64,000 nt of DNA from Lichenostomus cassidix. Lineage: Eukaryota > Chordata > Aves > Passeriformes > Meliphagidae. This document shows, one piece after another, positions 40,201 through 54,071 of this stretch. A program made the translations under genes and the position numbers. The DNA lies in assembly GCA_008360975.2 (NCBI GenBank), contig CM039183.1, positions 79,892,350 to 79,956,349 on the forward strand, given 5' to 3'. Every line of letters starts with the position of its first letter. Position 1 is the first letter of the stretch. Under the pieces are notes generated by a model that was given only the letters and a program-made list of their open reading frames with translations, was not told the origin of the DNA and did not search any database.

Positions 40201-41972
40201 TAAATCTGATGTATTTCCACAGGTGTAAGGGATCTTCTTCATATTTTTAGCAGTACTCCCAGCTCCTGACTCAGAGCAGGACTAACTTATGCAGAACCAC
40301 ATCCCACAGTAAAGCACTAAAGCACTGGAACATAGGCAAACAAGCAGCTTTTTTTCTTCCCAGAAAATATTTTAAAATATCAGTGAGGAGGACCTGGTTT
40401 TAATAATACAAAATGTGCCGTAATAAATATTTTAAGAGCTGATTAAAGAAAAACTGCCCACATAATTATAAAAATCTGTAGCCTATGTAACTTCAATAAC
40501 AAACCAAAATTCCATTTTATTTAATACTGTAAAACTTTTATTTAAGATATTCTGCAATTTTATTTAACTACCAGCTGCAGTCAGATTAGGGAAGATATTT
40601 TCTTTGGCAATGCATGTTTGTATGCATAGAAATATATTTAATTCTGATTATAGTTTAAGTTACTAACACTGGAATGCAAGTTTCAGTAGCAGATTCTTCT
40701 TTCATCTTTAATTCAAGCAGTAGTGTGTGCTACCACAACTCAAACCAGAAATTCACTTCTGCAATATAAATTCACTTGGCTGCAAGCATTTCAACAGTTT
40801 TCATGGTACAACTCTAGTATGTATCACAGTAATTCTATATTTAAAACTCATATACAGTATTTTCTTTGAAATTCATAGCAAATAATTTTATTATGTAATC
40901 TAGAGTGTATTTAGCTGTGATGTTCATGAGAAGCAATAATGAGTAATAGTCTCACCATGGGATCAATTATTATTCACTTGTTTCTGCTTACTTTCTATTA
41001 AACTCTTTGCACACATTAAATACAAAATACATGACCAGTTTAACAGAAAAAAACCAATATTATTTTACCACAGTGGATATTCTTCTGTCCAACAAATGTT
41101 GTGTTCATGGTACAAATTATTACATCTTCACTGTTTAACTGAACTGGTTCCTGGAACAGCCGTGTTTTTAACCACAGGAGGCTCAAATTATTTACTACAT
41201 CATCAAAGATGTCAGACAACTTTCTAAAAGTTAACTGATAAACAGGTTCACATCTCTGACATCAAAACTCTGAATTCACTACGGAAAGATGTCTGAAACA
41301 TAGTTTGCAATAATTCTCAGCCATCCTTTTTTGCAATCCATCCCACCAATTAATAATGTTTGCTCAGGGGCAAGTTCAGCCCACAGGTAAGGAAATAAAT
41401 CAGTGGCAAGGACAGAATTTTTTTTTCCAAATGTTAATTTTATCCTTATTTCAAAATAATTTCTCATTAGTATTAGCATAATAGATTTCTGTACATATCA
41501 GCATAATACATGTGCAAGCCAAGTGTCAGTCTCTGTCCATCAGAAGCCAAATTTCATAATTTAAATTTGAAAACCTTGAAACACATCACTGATAACCATG
41601 AAAGTGCTGCTGCCTCAAGAAATAAGATACTCCCAAATCTTCAGTCCATTGCAACATAAAGTAAAAAGGTATATAGGATTCTGATATCAAATTACTGAAA
41701 TCAACAAAATTAGAGAGAGCAAAACCATGAAATGCTTCCTTTCTAGAACACGCAGTGACATTCTTTTTTTATATAATCTATCAATAGTATTATTCCTAGC
41801 ACTTTAATATTAGAATACAGTCTTGGCTTTTCTTTCTTGGCACTTTTCAGCTATTTACTTATTGCAAGATTATTCACCAATGCACAGCACAACAAACCTT
41901 GTTGACTGAACAAAAGAAAGTACAAAAAAGCAAAGCACTATAGTTTTTGTTTTAAAGAACTAGAGCTTTCCA

Positions 41973-41990
41973 ATTGCACATATGTGCAAT
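41973..41990. repeat. Perfect 18-bp palindrome
   Basis: The sequence attgcacatatgtgcaat is self-complementary with no spacer. It centres on CATATG (an E-box form) and has ATTGC/GCAAT half sites at its ends, of the kind bound by C/EBP-type factors. A binding function is only a possibility. Confidence 0.85.
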
Positions 41991-43841
41991 CAGGTAAAGA
42001 TAAAAAATTAACAGGTGACTCTTAGGGCAAATTACCCTCTCCACGCACTTACATGTAAAAGAAGTGGAAGACTAAGAAAGAGGTATTCAGAATGAAATCT
42101 TAATTCCAAAGACTTCATCACCAGGGCCTATGTTTTCACTGTGGGCAACTCAGAGCCAAGCTGATAATAGCAGAGACATATGGGGATTGAGAGGATACAG
42201 TATCCAGATAATGACTGAAATCTGTGCAGCTTGTGTTTCCTACCACCTCCTGGGTGAATAGTTATGTATTTTTTAATGTTATTTTTACTAGAAAGCCAAA
42301 TTTTATCTATGTTCCTTCCTAATCTGCATTACTCCAAATGTAGGACAGCAGTTGCTTTAAAATATAGAGGAGAAATGGTATGTTTTCACCTGATAATGGA
42401 AAAAAGTGAAACACTTCTGTGCCTACTTCAAACATCCATTCAAGAAGACATATGCACGCCTTAGACATCAAAGTTACTGTTAAGTCATTTGTGTATGCTT
42501 AGTGCTTCAGCTAAACACAGCTGGGTGATGAGCACGCCACTTTGCTGGAACATGGTCAAAAGGCACTTCTTCAGTGATGACAGAAAACAAAGTATTATTT
42601 CCAAGCAAATGTATCTGAGGAAGAATTCCAGCTACAGCTACACAGATCAGCTTTTCCAGAAACTTCAGAAACTTCCATACATAGATCAATAAAAGAGGGA
42701 TTTGGCTCTTTCTAGAGAAACTTCTGCAGTTTTGAATGCTGTTTTATAAAATTGTCATTTTATAAAAATGGAAGAGGAAGAGGAAGCAGCCCTTCCTTGC
42801 CAGCTCAGTCACATCCAGCATTAAATCCTCACCAGCTTTCTCTTGTGAGATAAGTCTCCTTAGAAGGATTTGTGCTGTGTGTGCCTAGAACTTTGCCTCC
42901 TGCTCACCATGTTCACTGTTAAGTGTAGTAACAAACATTTTTAACAGGATGTAGACAGATGCCAGTACTGTTATTTTTCCAATGAAGCTGCCTTTCCAAA
43001 TCCCACTGTGGCAGCAAACAGCACAACTGCACAAAGTATCACAGGCACTGTTTATATACAGCATATTAATTATATGCACAACTAGGAGTACCTCACGTTC
43101 ATTCTCTTTTGCTGGTGTTACACTACATAATACACCTTTCCCTAGCACTCTAAAGCCTCACTGCAGGTCAGACCATAGGAAGTGAAGGACACACAAGGTT
43201 CTTCCCCAGTGTGGTTATTTTTTCTCATGTCACTGGCTGCAACTCTTTTTCCCTTGTAAACTAGTTCCAGGCTTAGAGATGCTATTCAGACATTTTTAAT
43301 TGGCTTTAGTCACTTTTGTAACTTTTTAATTGCATCACTTTAACTGCTAGATCCCTACATGATAGCAATGAACATGTGCCCATTTCATTCAAAAGAACTA
43401 TTGGACAAGTAAGACTATTCAAAAATATTTTCCTCTGTGCCTACCTAAACTATAACATGGAAACTCAGCACTGTCATAACTTATTTTACTGTTGTAGGTC
43501 CACATTTGGAGCTTTAAGCCAGGTTTGACATTTGGGTACCGAGAAGCTGTGTCTGTCCCAGGGAGAGCAGGCAGTTCCCTTCTCAAGGAAGCAGCAGAAG
43601 GTCCTAGACTAGTCTTTTTAGGTAGTAAAACTGCACTCTCCATTTTCTCTTCTATATTAAAGATCTTAATGTAGCCAACAGCAACAGTATAAAATTCATG
43701 GTACTCTGGAAGAGTACAGAAGCTCAGAAGAGCTCAAGAGCCTCTTTTTACATCCTCTCCTACAAATATATTCACCACAGAACTGAAATAATTTGATCTT
43801 GTGTGCATACACAAAACATCAATAAACACACGGTTTTAAAG

Positions 43842-43879
43842 GCAGGTTTAATTTAATTTTTTAATTAAATTAAACCTGC
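43842..43879. repeat. Perfect hairpin: 17-bp arms, 4-base loop
   Basis: The left arm gcaggtttaatttaatt (43842..43858) and the right arm aattaaattaaacctgc (43863..43879) are exact reverse complements around a TTTT loop. It would form a stem in the BCKDHB pre-mRNA as well as in DNA. No flanking target duplication or mobile-element gene was found. Confidence 0.9.
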
Positions 43880-46800
43880 AAGAAAATTAAAAAGGGAAAG
43901 TTCCTAACCTAGAGTATTTTTAAAACTTCGCTGAGCCCTTAACATGGAAGGACAGATTTTTCTGTTTTGTTCTACAATTTTCCCCTATCCTGCAAAGCTT
44001 TTTGTATGCCACAGACCACTCTTCTCTAGTCATGCTACTCTGAACTATGCCCATTGCTCTAAATTAATGGTCTAGCCAGACCATTTCTAAGAGCCGTATC
44101 AAAATACGAAAGGCCAGGAAAAAAATGGAACAATATACTTGTATGAATCAGCACTTTACAACCCCAAGCCAACCCACTAAAGTAATTCTTTCAGTAAATA
44201 CGACAAGCTACTGATTGTATGCTCCAAGGAAGTAAACCTGACATACAGTGCAATTAAAAAACTCCACATTTTTCTTTACCCTGGCCTGCCAGGGAGCCTT
44301 AATACTTATTAAGTTGCTATACCTGTGGCTAGTAAAGGATTCTAGCATCCCACTGAGGCATTTGGAGAAATCATGCCAAAGGTTGAGTAACTTCAACCAC
44401 CCAAGAAGTTTTTATAGCTCCAAAGCACTGGAAATTGGAAGAAAGGTCATTACTTTTACAGGAGACTCCTGGGCACACTGTCATAAACTGCTGTTCAAAG
44501 CACTTACTTGTAGTTCTAAAGCAACTCATAATTTATTGGGAAGAAAAGATAATGCCAACCAAAATAAAGGAAGTTAAACACAGTATTGTTCAGGCAGAAG
44601 AGAAGTCAAATATCCTTGACTTAGTAGTTGCTTTGCAGAATTGCCTTATTCTAGAGCTCTGTCACAGATCATCTGTTATCGGACTATAGTAAGAGTTTCA
44701 AAAAACTCTAAAGGTATTTTTATATTAATTTTCATTAAGCAAAAAGTCAGTGATTTGACATATAATATAAAGGCCTGCTGAGTAACAGGCTTAACAGGGA
44801 CCCAAAATTGCTATAGGGAAGTTCATAGTTTTTATGTCCTCCCAAATCATCATTAGCTATGTTTACAAGGCAGTTAGAAATACTGATGTTACTGAACTTT
44901 AACATGGTATTAGAGGGGGGAAAAAAAGGAAAAATATCATGAGATCACACAGCAGAAACATAGGATGTGAAGTTCAGAGAAGGTTTTTTTGCCCTCCTCA
45001 CAACGTGGATTAAAACCATTTCATTTCTATCGGCTCCACGGGCTATCAGAAATGTAAATGTTAGAATCACAAGAAGATTCTAATCAAGCAGTTTGAATTA
45101 AAACTGCAAATGTAAACTCTACCTTAGAGTAAGTATAACTACAAAAGATTTCCTCCCATTAGAAGAATTCCTGATAGCTAGGAAGTTGAAAATGCAAATG
45201 GGAGGGAGTGCACAGCAAAGAGAAAATTTTAATTCTGCCTCAGTGCCCCTGTTTTTGGTTTTTTTCAGAATTAGTGTATGGAAGACCAAATACATTGTTC
45301 AAAGTTATAAATCACAATGAATGAACAAGGGTGTATCAGCAGGACAGTGATGCTGGAGCTCAGCCTCAGCCATATGAACATTTGCATGCCAAATTAAGTA
45401 TCAGAACATGGAAAAAATGTCCTCATTGAATACACTAAGAGCACACTTTACACTAGACACTCAATTGATTAAGGTGAATCAAATGCTGAGCTTCTTCAGT
45501 AGTTAAAACTTCTGATTTCACTAAACAACAATGACTTTCAGCATATTCTGCCACTTTACCACTTTGCATTGCCCAGGGATAAATTCGTGCCTCTTCAGGA
45601 ATCTGCATGAAAAAAGGAAGTACTTGGCTGCACACTTGTGTACCCCACCAATGAAAGGAGAAAACCAGTTCAGACAGAAGAGACACAGGGTTTGATGCAT
45701 CTGGAAAAAATGCTGCCCTCTGCCTAACAGGCAGTGCAGCGGAAAGTAGGACAGGACAGTAATTTTGTTTGAGTGCCAAAAGCCTTTGTTCAATACATTA
45801 CTTGAAAATAAGTAACTCCATAGAAAGCATTCAAGTTAACCTTAAGTTTTAAAAATGTTCTTTTCTCAGTTGAATGCTTTTGTTCAAAGTGTCTATCTTG
45901 CAGGGCTTTGCCTACCATAAATATCTGCCTGGAGGAGCAGGAAGTCACAAGTCTTGAGTTTTCCCTGCTTCATCCAAGGTGAGGAGTGTATGGGCACACA
46001 CCTGTCCTCCAACCCATCCTTTCCATCTGTGAACTCTGGTCCCACAGCAGCAAAGCTGGCTTGTGCAGCACACTCCAAAAGAGCAGGCATTTATTCACAC
46101 ACACTGGGAACAGCCCCTCAAAACCTTACTGCTGGCCTTGTTCTCTCACTTACAGAAGACTTTTAATGAGGCAGCACTTACTGTGCTCTTCTCCCTTCAG
46201 TGCCTACGGAAACTGTCAAGCTCCTGTCTCATTTTTGCCTCTGTCTCTTGAGGAAAAAGAAAAGGAAACAGCTTTAGCCCCATAGCACATGGGAAAAGCT
46301 TACTCCAATCCATACTTTTTAGATAGAACTGACCCAAAGCCAAGCAGACTGGGCACACTTATATAGTGTAAAAATCCATGTCCAAATCAGTGCCCGTGGG
46401 ATGGAAAAATGTGGGTTAATCATTTGCTTTTAGAAGGATGTGCCACAAGCAGCTGACTGAAACATCACCTGAAGGCAAGGCATTGGTTCATGTCCCCTCT
46501 CACACAGGGAATGAGACTGTGCCCAAAGCCAAGAGGAGTGAGTGTGCATGAGCAACTTCATGGCTGGGACTTCTCTTAGCCCACATGCCCACACCTGTGT
46601 GGACCTCTTCATGAAGTGTTTCACAGAAGCCAAAGAGACTTCAAGCTGAGCTGCAGATGAATAAGACATTTTGGTATTTGTTATGTCTAGAGACTCGACT
46701 AATTGGACATGTAAACCCTCAGTGTTTACACCTTTAGAGAGTGTGCTCTGGGGCCAATTTTATGAAAATCCACCATCATTTTTGAGCACTTCATTTTCCA

Positions 46801-49800
46801 GCTTGAATGTTGTTTTAGGAACTGGGGGTTGTTTGCTTGTTTTAAGAAACATATTTGGGAGGTTTACACAGTACAGAATACTGTGTTCTGTTCACTATTT
46901 GGCTATATTGAATTCATTAAATCATTTTTCTCTGTTCAGTACCAAATTCATTCCAGCCTAGAGGGAACACAACACTCCCTTGTAGCTGAACTGATAACAT
47001 ATGCCACTATGATAATCATTTGCTGTTTTCATTGTAGAGGAATTCATTCTTCCTTATGTTCACTAAAATTAAATAAGTATGCATAATATCTCCTGGATAA
47101 ATTGGACTTTATGACATGATAACATCAAACAAAACATCTTAGAAGTCCATTTCATCCTGTGCTGCATTTCTCACATCTTGTACTGCATTTCTTAGTTATT
47201 AACCAAGACATCTGTATGGGTATAGGTATCAGAACTTGAGAAAAATCAAAATTAAGATACTTCCATGCAGTGAGCCAAACTATAATAAGAGATTTTTGTG
47301 TAACATCCAAAACAATTTTGACCTCAAAGAGGTAGTGTTAAAAAAGTCCAGGCACCACCCTGTGAACAGGCATTGCTTGTTAGATTTTGGTTCTCTTTTA
47401 AATGTGATACAGGTTCAGAAAAATGCCATCTCTGCCAAACAAACACAACCACCAAATCCCTACAGTTGGGCTCACAAGCCCAGGACTGTGCAGGCACTGT
47501 AACAGTGAGAGACAGTGGTTTGGGGGGCAAGGGGGGCACGCAGTGGAGTACAAGGCACAAAATTTGTTCTTTCTCATTTACAAAAGGAAAAAAACCAAAA
47601 AAATCCTAAATGTTTACTATTCTATCCAAGCTCTTTGGAAAGGTCTTAAAGAATAATTTTAAGTTTGATAATTCATATAAAGGATTCACATTGAATTCAT
47701 AAGTCAAATTCCTAATCTGAAAGACCATTTTTTTAAATATAGATTTTACTGAACTTTTCAGAATCACTGGTGAATCTTAATTTTCAAACATTTTTTGCAG
47801 GGCATAAACTTTTTTTTTTTTAAGGGATGAATAAGAAAGCTTCATTTCCTTTGAGAAACCCTGGGTTTGTAACATTTTGTCTATTCACTTTCATTTTCTA
47901 CATTGTGTAACAAAGTATGATGACATTCAATGCTATGCAAGACTTCAGACTTGCATAGCAAAAATTGCTTCTACTTCATCCTGCATCATTAACTGGGAGT
48001 TTGCTGAACTGATTTTAGTCACATTTTATAAACACAAGCAACATTTTCATGTACCTTTGACTCCAGTCACTGAATGGCAATTTTGTGTTGGTATTTCCCT
48101 TACTGCTCCCAATCCCTCACTTAAGAAACAACCTTATTGGTTTTCATCGTTATGGCTTATTTCTATATACTTTGATTTTCTTTTCCTTCAAATCACTGTT
48201 CTTTTTATATTGCTAAACAATTTATGCCCACCTTGAATTTATTTCCCTGTATTTATTCCAGCTTTTCTTTATATTCTATACCAATATTTCCTAGATCACA
48301 CTCCTACTGACAGAAACTGATGGTGTGATCTATAAAACCAGACTCTTACATTGTAGTTTGTGATTGCTGCTGGATGTGCCAAGAGTGATAGTACAAGTTA
48401 AATAGGATAACAAATGAAGGACGACATTGTGTCAATATTTCATCTCTTCCAATTTTACTGCCAATTGTATTTGTGTCAAAGAAAAGTTAAACAACATCAA
48501 TTTAGATTTAATCATTTTCTTACATCAGCTGAACAACCATACTGCTGTACCTGCATGTTTTAGTGTGCCTTTTCCTTGGATATCTATGTTACATTTAGTC
48601 CAGAGCCTCCTTCCTTAGCCATTTCATGAAATGGTACTCAGTGAAAAAGTCTATGTCCTATGAAAAGCTGTTCAGGCTGGCCTCAATTATCTTTCTAACC
48701 ACCTTGGGAAAACATATTTGAGTCTACTTTTATTATTTCTCCAGCTGAATACAAAAAAATTAAAATTTCCTCAATTTCCATAATTATGAAGTTCAAACAA
48801 TTTGTACCTCAAGCTCCTCCAGCTTCTTAACACATACACATTCCATTATGTCTCAAAGGTCTGGTGAACAAGCAATTTCCTTCACAACATCTTGTGAGAA
48901 TAAAAACATTTAACTATAAATAACAATTACACCAGAAACATTGCCTTCAATAAAGTCAGACTTTAATACCAGTTTACAGCCTGTTCATTAAAATAAGATT
49001 TTAAGTGGCACCAGCACAAAATCTCATCCTATTCATCATAATTTCAAAATAAATCCCACTGACAAAGTTATTTGTTAGTTCCTTTTGCACTAAGTACAGA
49101 CACAGGTGCATAATCCAAAACTCAAACCTGGTCCCATGGATATTTTTATATTCACTTCCTCAATGCCCCACAGAGAGCTACAGAGGACTGTAAAAGCTTC
49201 CTTGGGAAATCCCTTCTTAACTTCTACTCATGGGAAAACTGAAATAATGGAACTGTTTGGAGTACCTCAACATCCCAAATTCTAAAGACACATAATACAA
49301 TGGTATGGAAAAGTATTTGGGATAAACATTCTGGAAGCATTTTGTTGGAAAGGTGAATTTTTTTCATTAGGACTCTGCAAAATAATAGTTACTTAAGACA
49401 GTTCCTGTTCAGTATCAGTCAGTGCCAGTTGACTTAAATTTAAATGTTCATACTGGTGAGATCTTTAAATTTCTTTTTCTTGTTTAACTTTTTTGGGCAC
49501 ATTTTTTCCTATGGTAAGTTGCTTTAAGATAAAACTGCTGTGAAACTCTTACGTCTTTGAAAGGTATTCATAGATATACCCAATTTTCCTTTTCCTGAAT
49601 TTTTTCTCACTAGAACAGCTCATCTAATAGCTTCCCCTAATGCCACACTCTAGCAGGAAATTACACCACTTACTGGAGATTAGGCCTTATTTGGCTGCAG
49701 GAGGAGGAAATCTAAAACATGACCAATCATACAATCGAATACTGTTTTATCCAATTTATAGGTACAAAATGCAAGATTTGAAAAAATGAGATCATGTAAC

Positions 49801-52625
49801 TCAACTCTCAGAAACAGGTTATTTCACTGAATTTTCTGAGTCCTATCCTCTGATTAATACCAATCTTCTGGAAGACTGATACCTCTGTAATTCTGAGAAA
49901 GACACTGAGTCCTGTGGAGGGGCTCCTGAGGACTGTGCTGTTTTCACCTGTACATTTCTTTAGTAGCTGATCCAATACTCCCTGTGCAGACAGACGCCCA
50001 AGGACAAAGTACTTACCAGGCAATAATAAAAGAAATTGTGCTACAAAGACAGGAACCCACAATTAAATCAGAATTGTTCTGTTCCTGCAAGAATGCCGCA
50101 TCTGTGCAACCCTCTACAAAAAACAATGTGCTGACTTCTTGTTTTATAGACAGCAAGGACCTTTACCAGGTCAGCTAATAAATTTCTTTACTCATATGGC
50201 ATTCTTTTTTTTTTTAATAACAGCATATATATTTTTATGATGTATCCTGCTATAATGTCATCAACGTACACAAAAATCAAAATTCCTGAATGTAATTTTA
50301 AATTCCTTAAATGAAAACATTTAAAGTTATTAGTTTTCTACTTTTAAAAATTTTAGCCATTACTTGAAAAGAATGTGTGGAAACCAGCAAGATCTTCCTG
50401 AGTTGTACATCTTCTGTATTTGCAAGATCACTGCCAGAGGGCATATGCTCATTCCCTATATTTATTTCAGCCCTATCAGAAAATAGCAATCATCATATTA
50501 TTGTAGCCATAATACAAGCTTCCTTTTTATCCCTTTCTGTCCCTGTTTCCCCAGATCTATGTCTCCCCAAACCACCTTGGCCCCTACATGTCCCGCAGTT
50601 TTGGTGCCTCCTCTAAACATCCCACCAGACTTTTATGATTCCAAAATGCTCCCTCATGCATCCCATAAGAAGTCCCAAATGCTGGCAGGCAGCAACCTTG
50701 CACAGTGATCCAAAGAGTCCCTTACTCCTTGTGCTGGCTGTCTCCATCCTGCCTGTTTCTCTCTTTTTTTTTTAAACTTTTATTTTTGTTTTTAAACAGG
50801 GACACAGTTACTAGATTTACATTTCTGTGTATTACAAATTAATAATATACTGATAATTTCCACACATGATTCTTCATTATTTTGGAAGTGACATCTCAGT
50901 GGGCCTTTTTCCGAAGGCTTTTGTGCTCCAACCATATATGCTTTATGCAAGTTTAACACCTTCTCTGCTGAACATGACAGTTTTGCAAGCTTTTATACAG
51001 CATATAAACTATTTGGACTATTAACTGTAAGTGTATTGAATTTGTCCTGGCATCTGTTGCTCACTGCAGAATACAAGTGTTGAGATCACATATATGAAAC
51101 ATTGGAGCAGAGGGCTAAGTCATATCATGTAAAGTTTTGACTATACCACCTCCTCTTGTTCTTACTTTTTTATGTCTGAGCAGAGTAAATGACCACTTAA
51201 GTACAACAATGTGCCCCCTTTAAAATACTCTGTACTCGATACACAACAGATCTGATTGCACATGCTCTCCAAATGCCACTTTTAATCTCTCATATGCAAA
51301 GAGAAAACTATTCAATGTAATTTTTCCTATAGTTCATGAATAAAAGCTGTAATTTCCCTTCGCACTCTTTTCCTTGAAGTGTATATCACCATGAAGAGTA
51401 TGTGACCACGAACTTTTAAAAAGAACCTATGTACTTTTATTCACCTTATTTCTATGACGAGACCTCACAGCAAGGATGGAATAACAATATGGAAACTAAC
51501 CATCTAATCCAACTGGACACATTTTTTTTGAACTCTTATTACTTCCATGTGTAAGAAGAAACTAAAGCCAACTGCAATCTCCAATTTTTGGCATTCTCAG
51601 TATGCACTGCATCCAGCAAAAGAGAATTTCACTTTTTGTTTTCATTTTTACAGCACAGTAATATTCGACATATGGACTTAACTTGATTGTTTAGAGATCA
51701 AGACTTTTAACTGAAAAAGAAAAGCAAGGTCTTTATCATACCTAAAGCAATACTGTTCTTTAAAAAGTTGTAATACTTTTTATTTTAATCTCTTTTGCAA
51801 TATAATCTTTAAAGGAACTCATATCAAAATTTTAGTATGGATGATAGAATCTTCCAGAATGGATATACAGAGTAATGACAATATGGTTATAACAGAGAAT
51901 CAAGTCAGTCAATTTATATGAAAAGAACTTGTCATGGATAAATGCAATGCCAAAGAGTAATATTCCAATTTATTCTGAGGGAGCCTATGTAACAGACCAA
52001 TATTTCTTAAGATACAAAGCCTAGTTTCCTAAGAAATATGAATATAAAATTTTGAGTAACTATAATAAAATAAATATTTTCTTTCAATATTGACAGAGAT
52101 AAATAGCCCTTTACTAAAGCATTTTCAACTTTGTTTTCTAAACAAGTGGTATTTGTCAAGATTTGTCTCTGATATGAAAAACAACACCTCAAGAAGGATC
52201 AATCAAGTAGCTTTCTCAGTGGAGGTCTGAGGAGACTAAAAACTCATGCTGGAATTTTAGCAATATATTGGGCATCTCATGTTCTTCCAATTATATTTAC
52301 TCATAGGATTTTTTCTTCAGCTCACTTTTTTATCCAACACATATACTTCCCTTTGTTATGCAGTAGATTTTGACTTTCCTGCACACCTTAAAATAGCTTG
52401 CTCCTCAAGTGTTGATAATAACATAAAATGATGGAAGACAGGCTCTTTTAGTTGAGTCTATTTCACATTTTTGTGAGAATTTATAAAGAAAATTCTCTTC
52501 TACACTCGCAGCTGGCAGTACGTTATGACTTTACTAGTCCTAGTTTAATCAGAAAAAGAAGAAAAGGTCACAAAGAAAGGTACAAAAGAAAGGAGGTCAA
52601 ATGCTGATTATTTAGAACGATGAAA

Positions 52626-52972
52626 AATCATGGAATCATGGAATGGTTTGTGTTGGAAAGGACCCTCAGCTAGTTCCAACCCCCTTCCAAGGGCAGGGAC
52701 ATCTTCAACTAGACCAGGTTGCTCAGAGCTCCATTCAACCTGGCCTTGAACACTTCCAGGGATGGGGCAACCACAGCTCCTCTGGGCAACCTGTTATAAT
52801 GCCTCACCACCTTCACAGTGACAAGTTTCTTCCATGTATTTAACCTAAATTTCCCTTCTTTCAGCTTGAATCCATGACTCAATTTCTCATCACTACAGTT
52901 CCTGATGAAGAGTCCTTCTCCAGCTTCCTTGTAAGCTCCTTTCAGACACTGGAGGGCTGCTATGAGGTCTCC
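52626..52972 (-). mobile_element. CR1 LINE, 3' fragment
   Basis: It begins aatcatggaatcatggaatg, the reversed CR1 terminal repeat, followed by gtgttggaaaggaccctcag, a gaccaggttgctcagagctc block, aacctggccttgaacacttc and gggatggggcaaccacagct. It ends in the gctatgaggtctcc block. About 350 bp, 5'-truncated, minus orientation. Confidence 0.96.
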
Positions 52973-53984
52973 ATAAAACCAAATACTTGGCTCTTAATGG
53001 AGAAAACATTTTGGTAGAAAAATTAATTTACCTTAATATAATTACATTACTCTTTCAAAGTACTGCACCACAAAGATAAAGAAACACAGTATTCTGATTC
53101 CTTCTGCACACTTAATTCAGAATTAGGCTTCCAGAGCTAATAACACTATTCCTTCCTATAAAAAGGCTAATTGCCATGCTTTAATTACCCCCTACATGAC
53201 TTATATTTTCTGAATTTTTCAATCCCATTTCCCTCTAGTCCTATAATTTAACTATCCTAGAATAATCAAAAAAGAGTAAATCTGATAGTGATGGATACAC
53301 TTAATTTAGATGTTTCTACAAACTAGTACAACTGATGTGCATAGGAAAGAAATCAAGTTAAGAGGAAAATTTCCATGGAGGTACAGGTATAAAACACATC
53401 AGAAAGCTCAAAACGACTTCCAAAACCTAATGCTCCAAATACAGTTGATGCTGATGTACATCTCAGCCTTTCCAAGCTGTTCTGTGCATACGAGCTCAAC
53501 ACGTGCATGAGCATTACCACAAATACACACTAACAACTTCTGCAGATTCCTTTTCTAATGAGGTCTCTGAACACTGTGTCACACTATGTTATACTGTACT
53601 GGATCTGAGTGCTTTTTCTGTGTCTGATTTCAACATTCCTGGAATGTATTTTTTAAGAAGCTCAAGGGATAAGCATATGAGAAAAATAAAAAAGAACATT
53701 AAAACCAGACTATACATGAAGATTTTTCCCCTGCATCTGACAGTGCACATTCTCCCTGCTTTGCAGTGAATGTTAAATTTCTAACTTGGTAGACACTATG
53801 CACAGTGGCTGGTAGGTACATGATTTCTCAGCTGTTCACATAAAGTAAGGCAAGCATGCACAAAACTGAAAAAGAGAGCAATGAAAAAAAAAATAAAACC
53901 TCAACTTTTAATGTAGTGTTAAGTATTTCTTCTACAGGGAAACAATATTCATGCAGAAATCTTAAAAACAAATAACCCATGTAC
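52973..53984. other. Intron next to the penultimate exon donor
   Basis: Unique AT-rich intronic DNA between the CR1 and the donor of the penultimate BCKDHB exon. Nothing further was recognised. Confidence 0.5.
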
Positions 53985-54071
53985 CTGAACTGTGGAACTG
54001 ATTTCAGATGCAAATCCTCCTGTCAAGGGAGCCTCGTGGCTAATCAGCAATCGCCCAGTCTTCGCCACCGA
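53985..54071 (-). CDS. BCKDHB: BCKDHB penultimate coding exon
   Basis: This is an 87-nt minus-strand exon of exactly 29 codons, phase 0 at both ends. A ccttttcag acceptor precedes it and a CAG|GTAC donor (GT at 53984-53983) follows it. The translation starts [15 protein letters not shown] and continues [14 protein letters not shown]. It joins directly to EECFLNL in the next exon, reproducing the human BCKDHB order around residues 318 to 346. It belongs to the transketolase C-terminal domain of E1-beta and carries the conserved SHEAP and GG-EI elements. From memory, human has isoleucine at the third residue of this exon where this sequence has alanine, an ordinary ortholog difference. The exon sits alone: the next exon downstream is 39 kb away, and none is visible upstream in the remaining 9.9 kb of the window. 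Confidence 0.97.

Larger units (their letters stand above)
37221..52625. other. Intron segment with no recognised gene
   Basis: This is 15 kb of AT-rich intronic DNA. It contains the palindrome at 41973..41990 and the hairpin at 43842..43879. Open frames such as the 119-codon one at 47877..48236 have no recognisable domain and no splice context, so I consider them chance. Confidence 0.45.

Noticed and set aside
47877..48236. 119-codon plus-strand frame
   Set aside because: Hydrophobic, AT-driven composition, no recognised domain, no splice or poly(A) context, and antisense in an intron.
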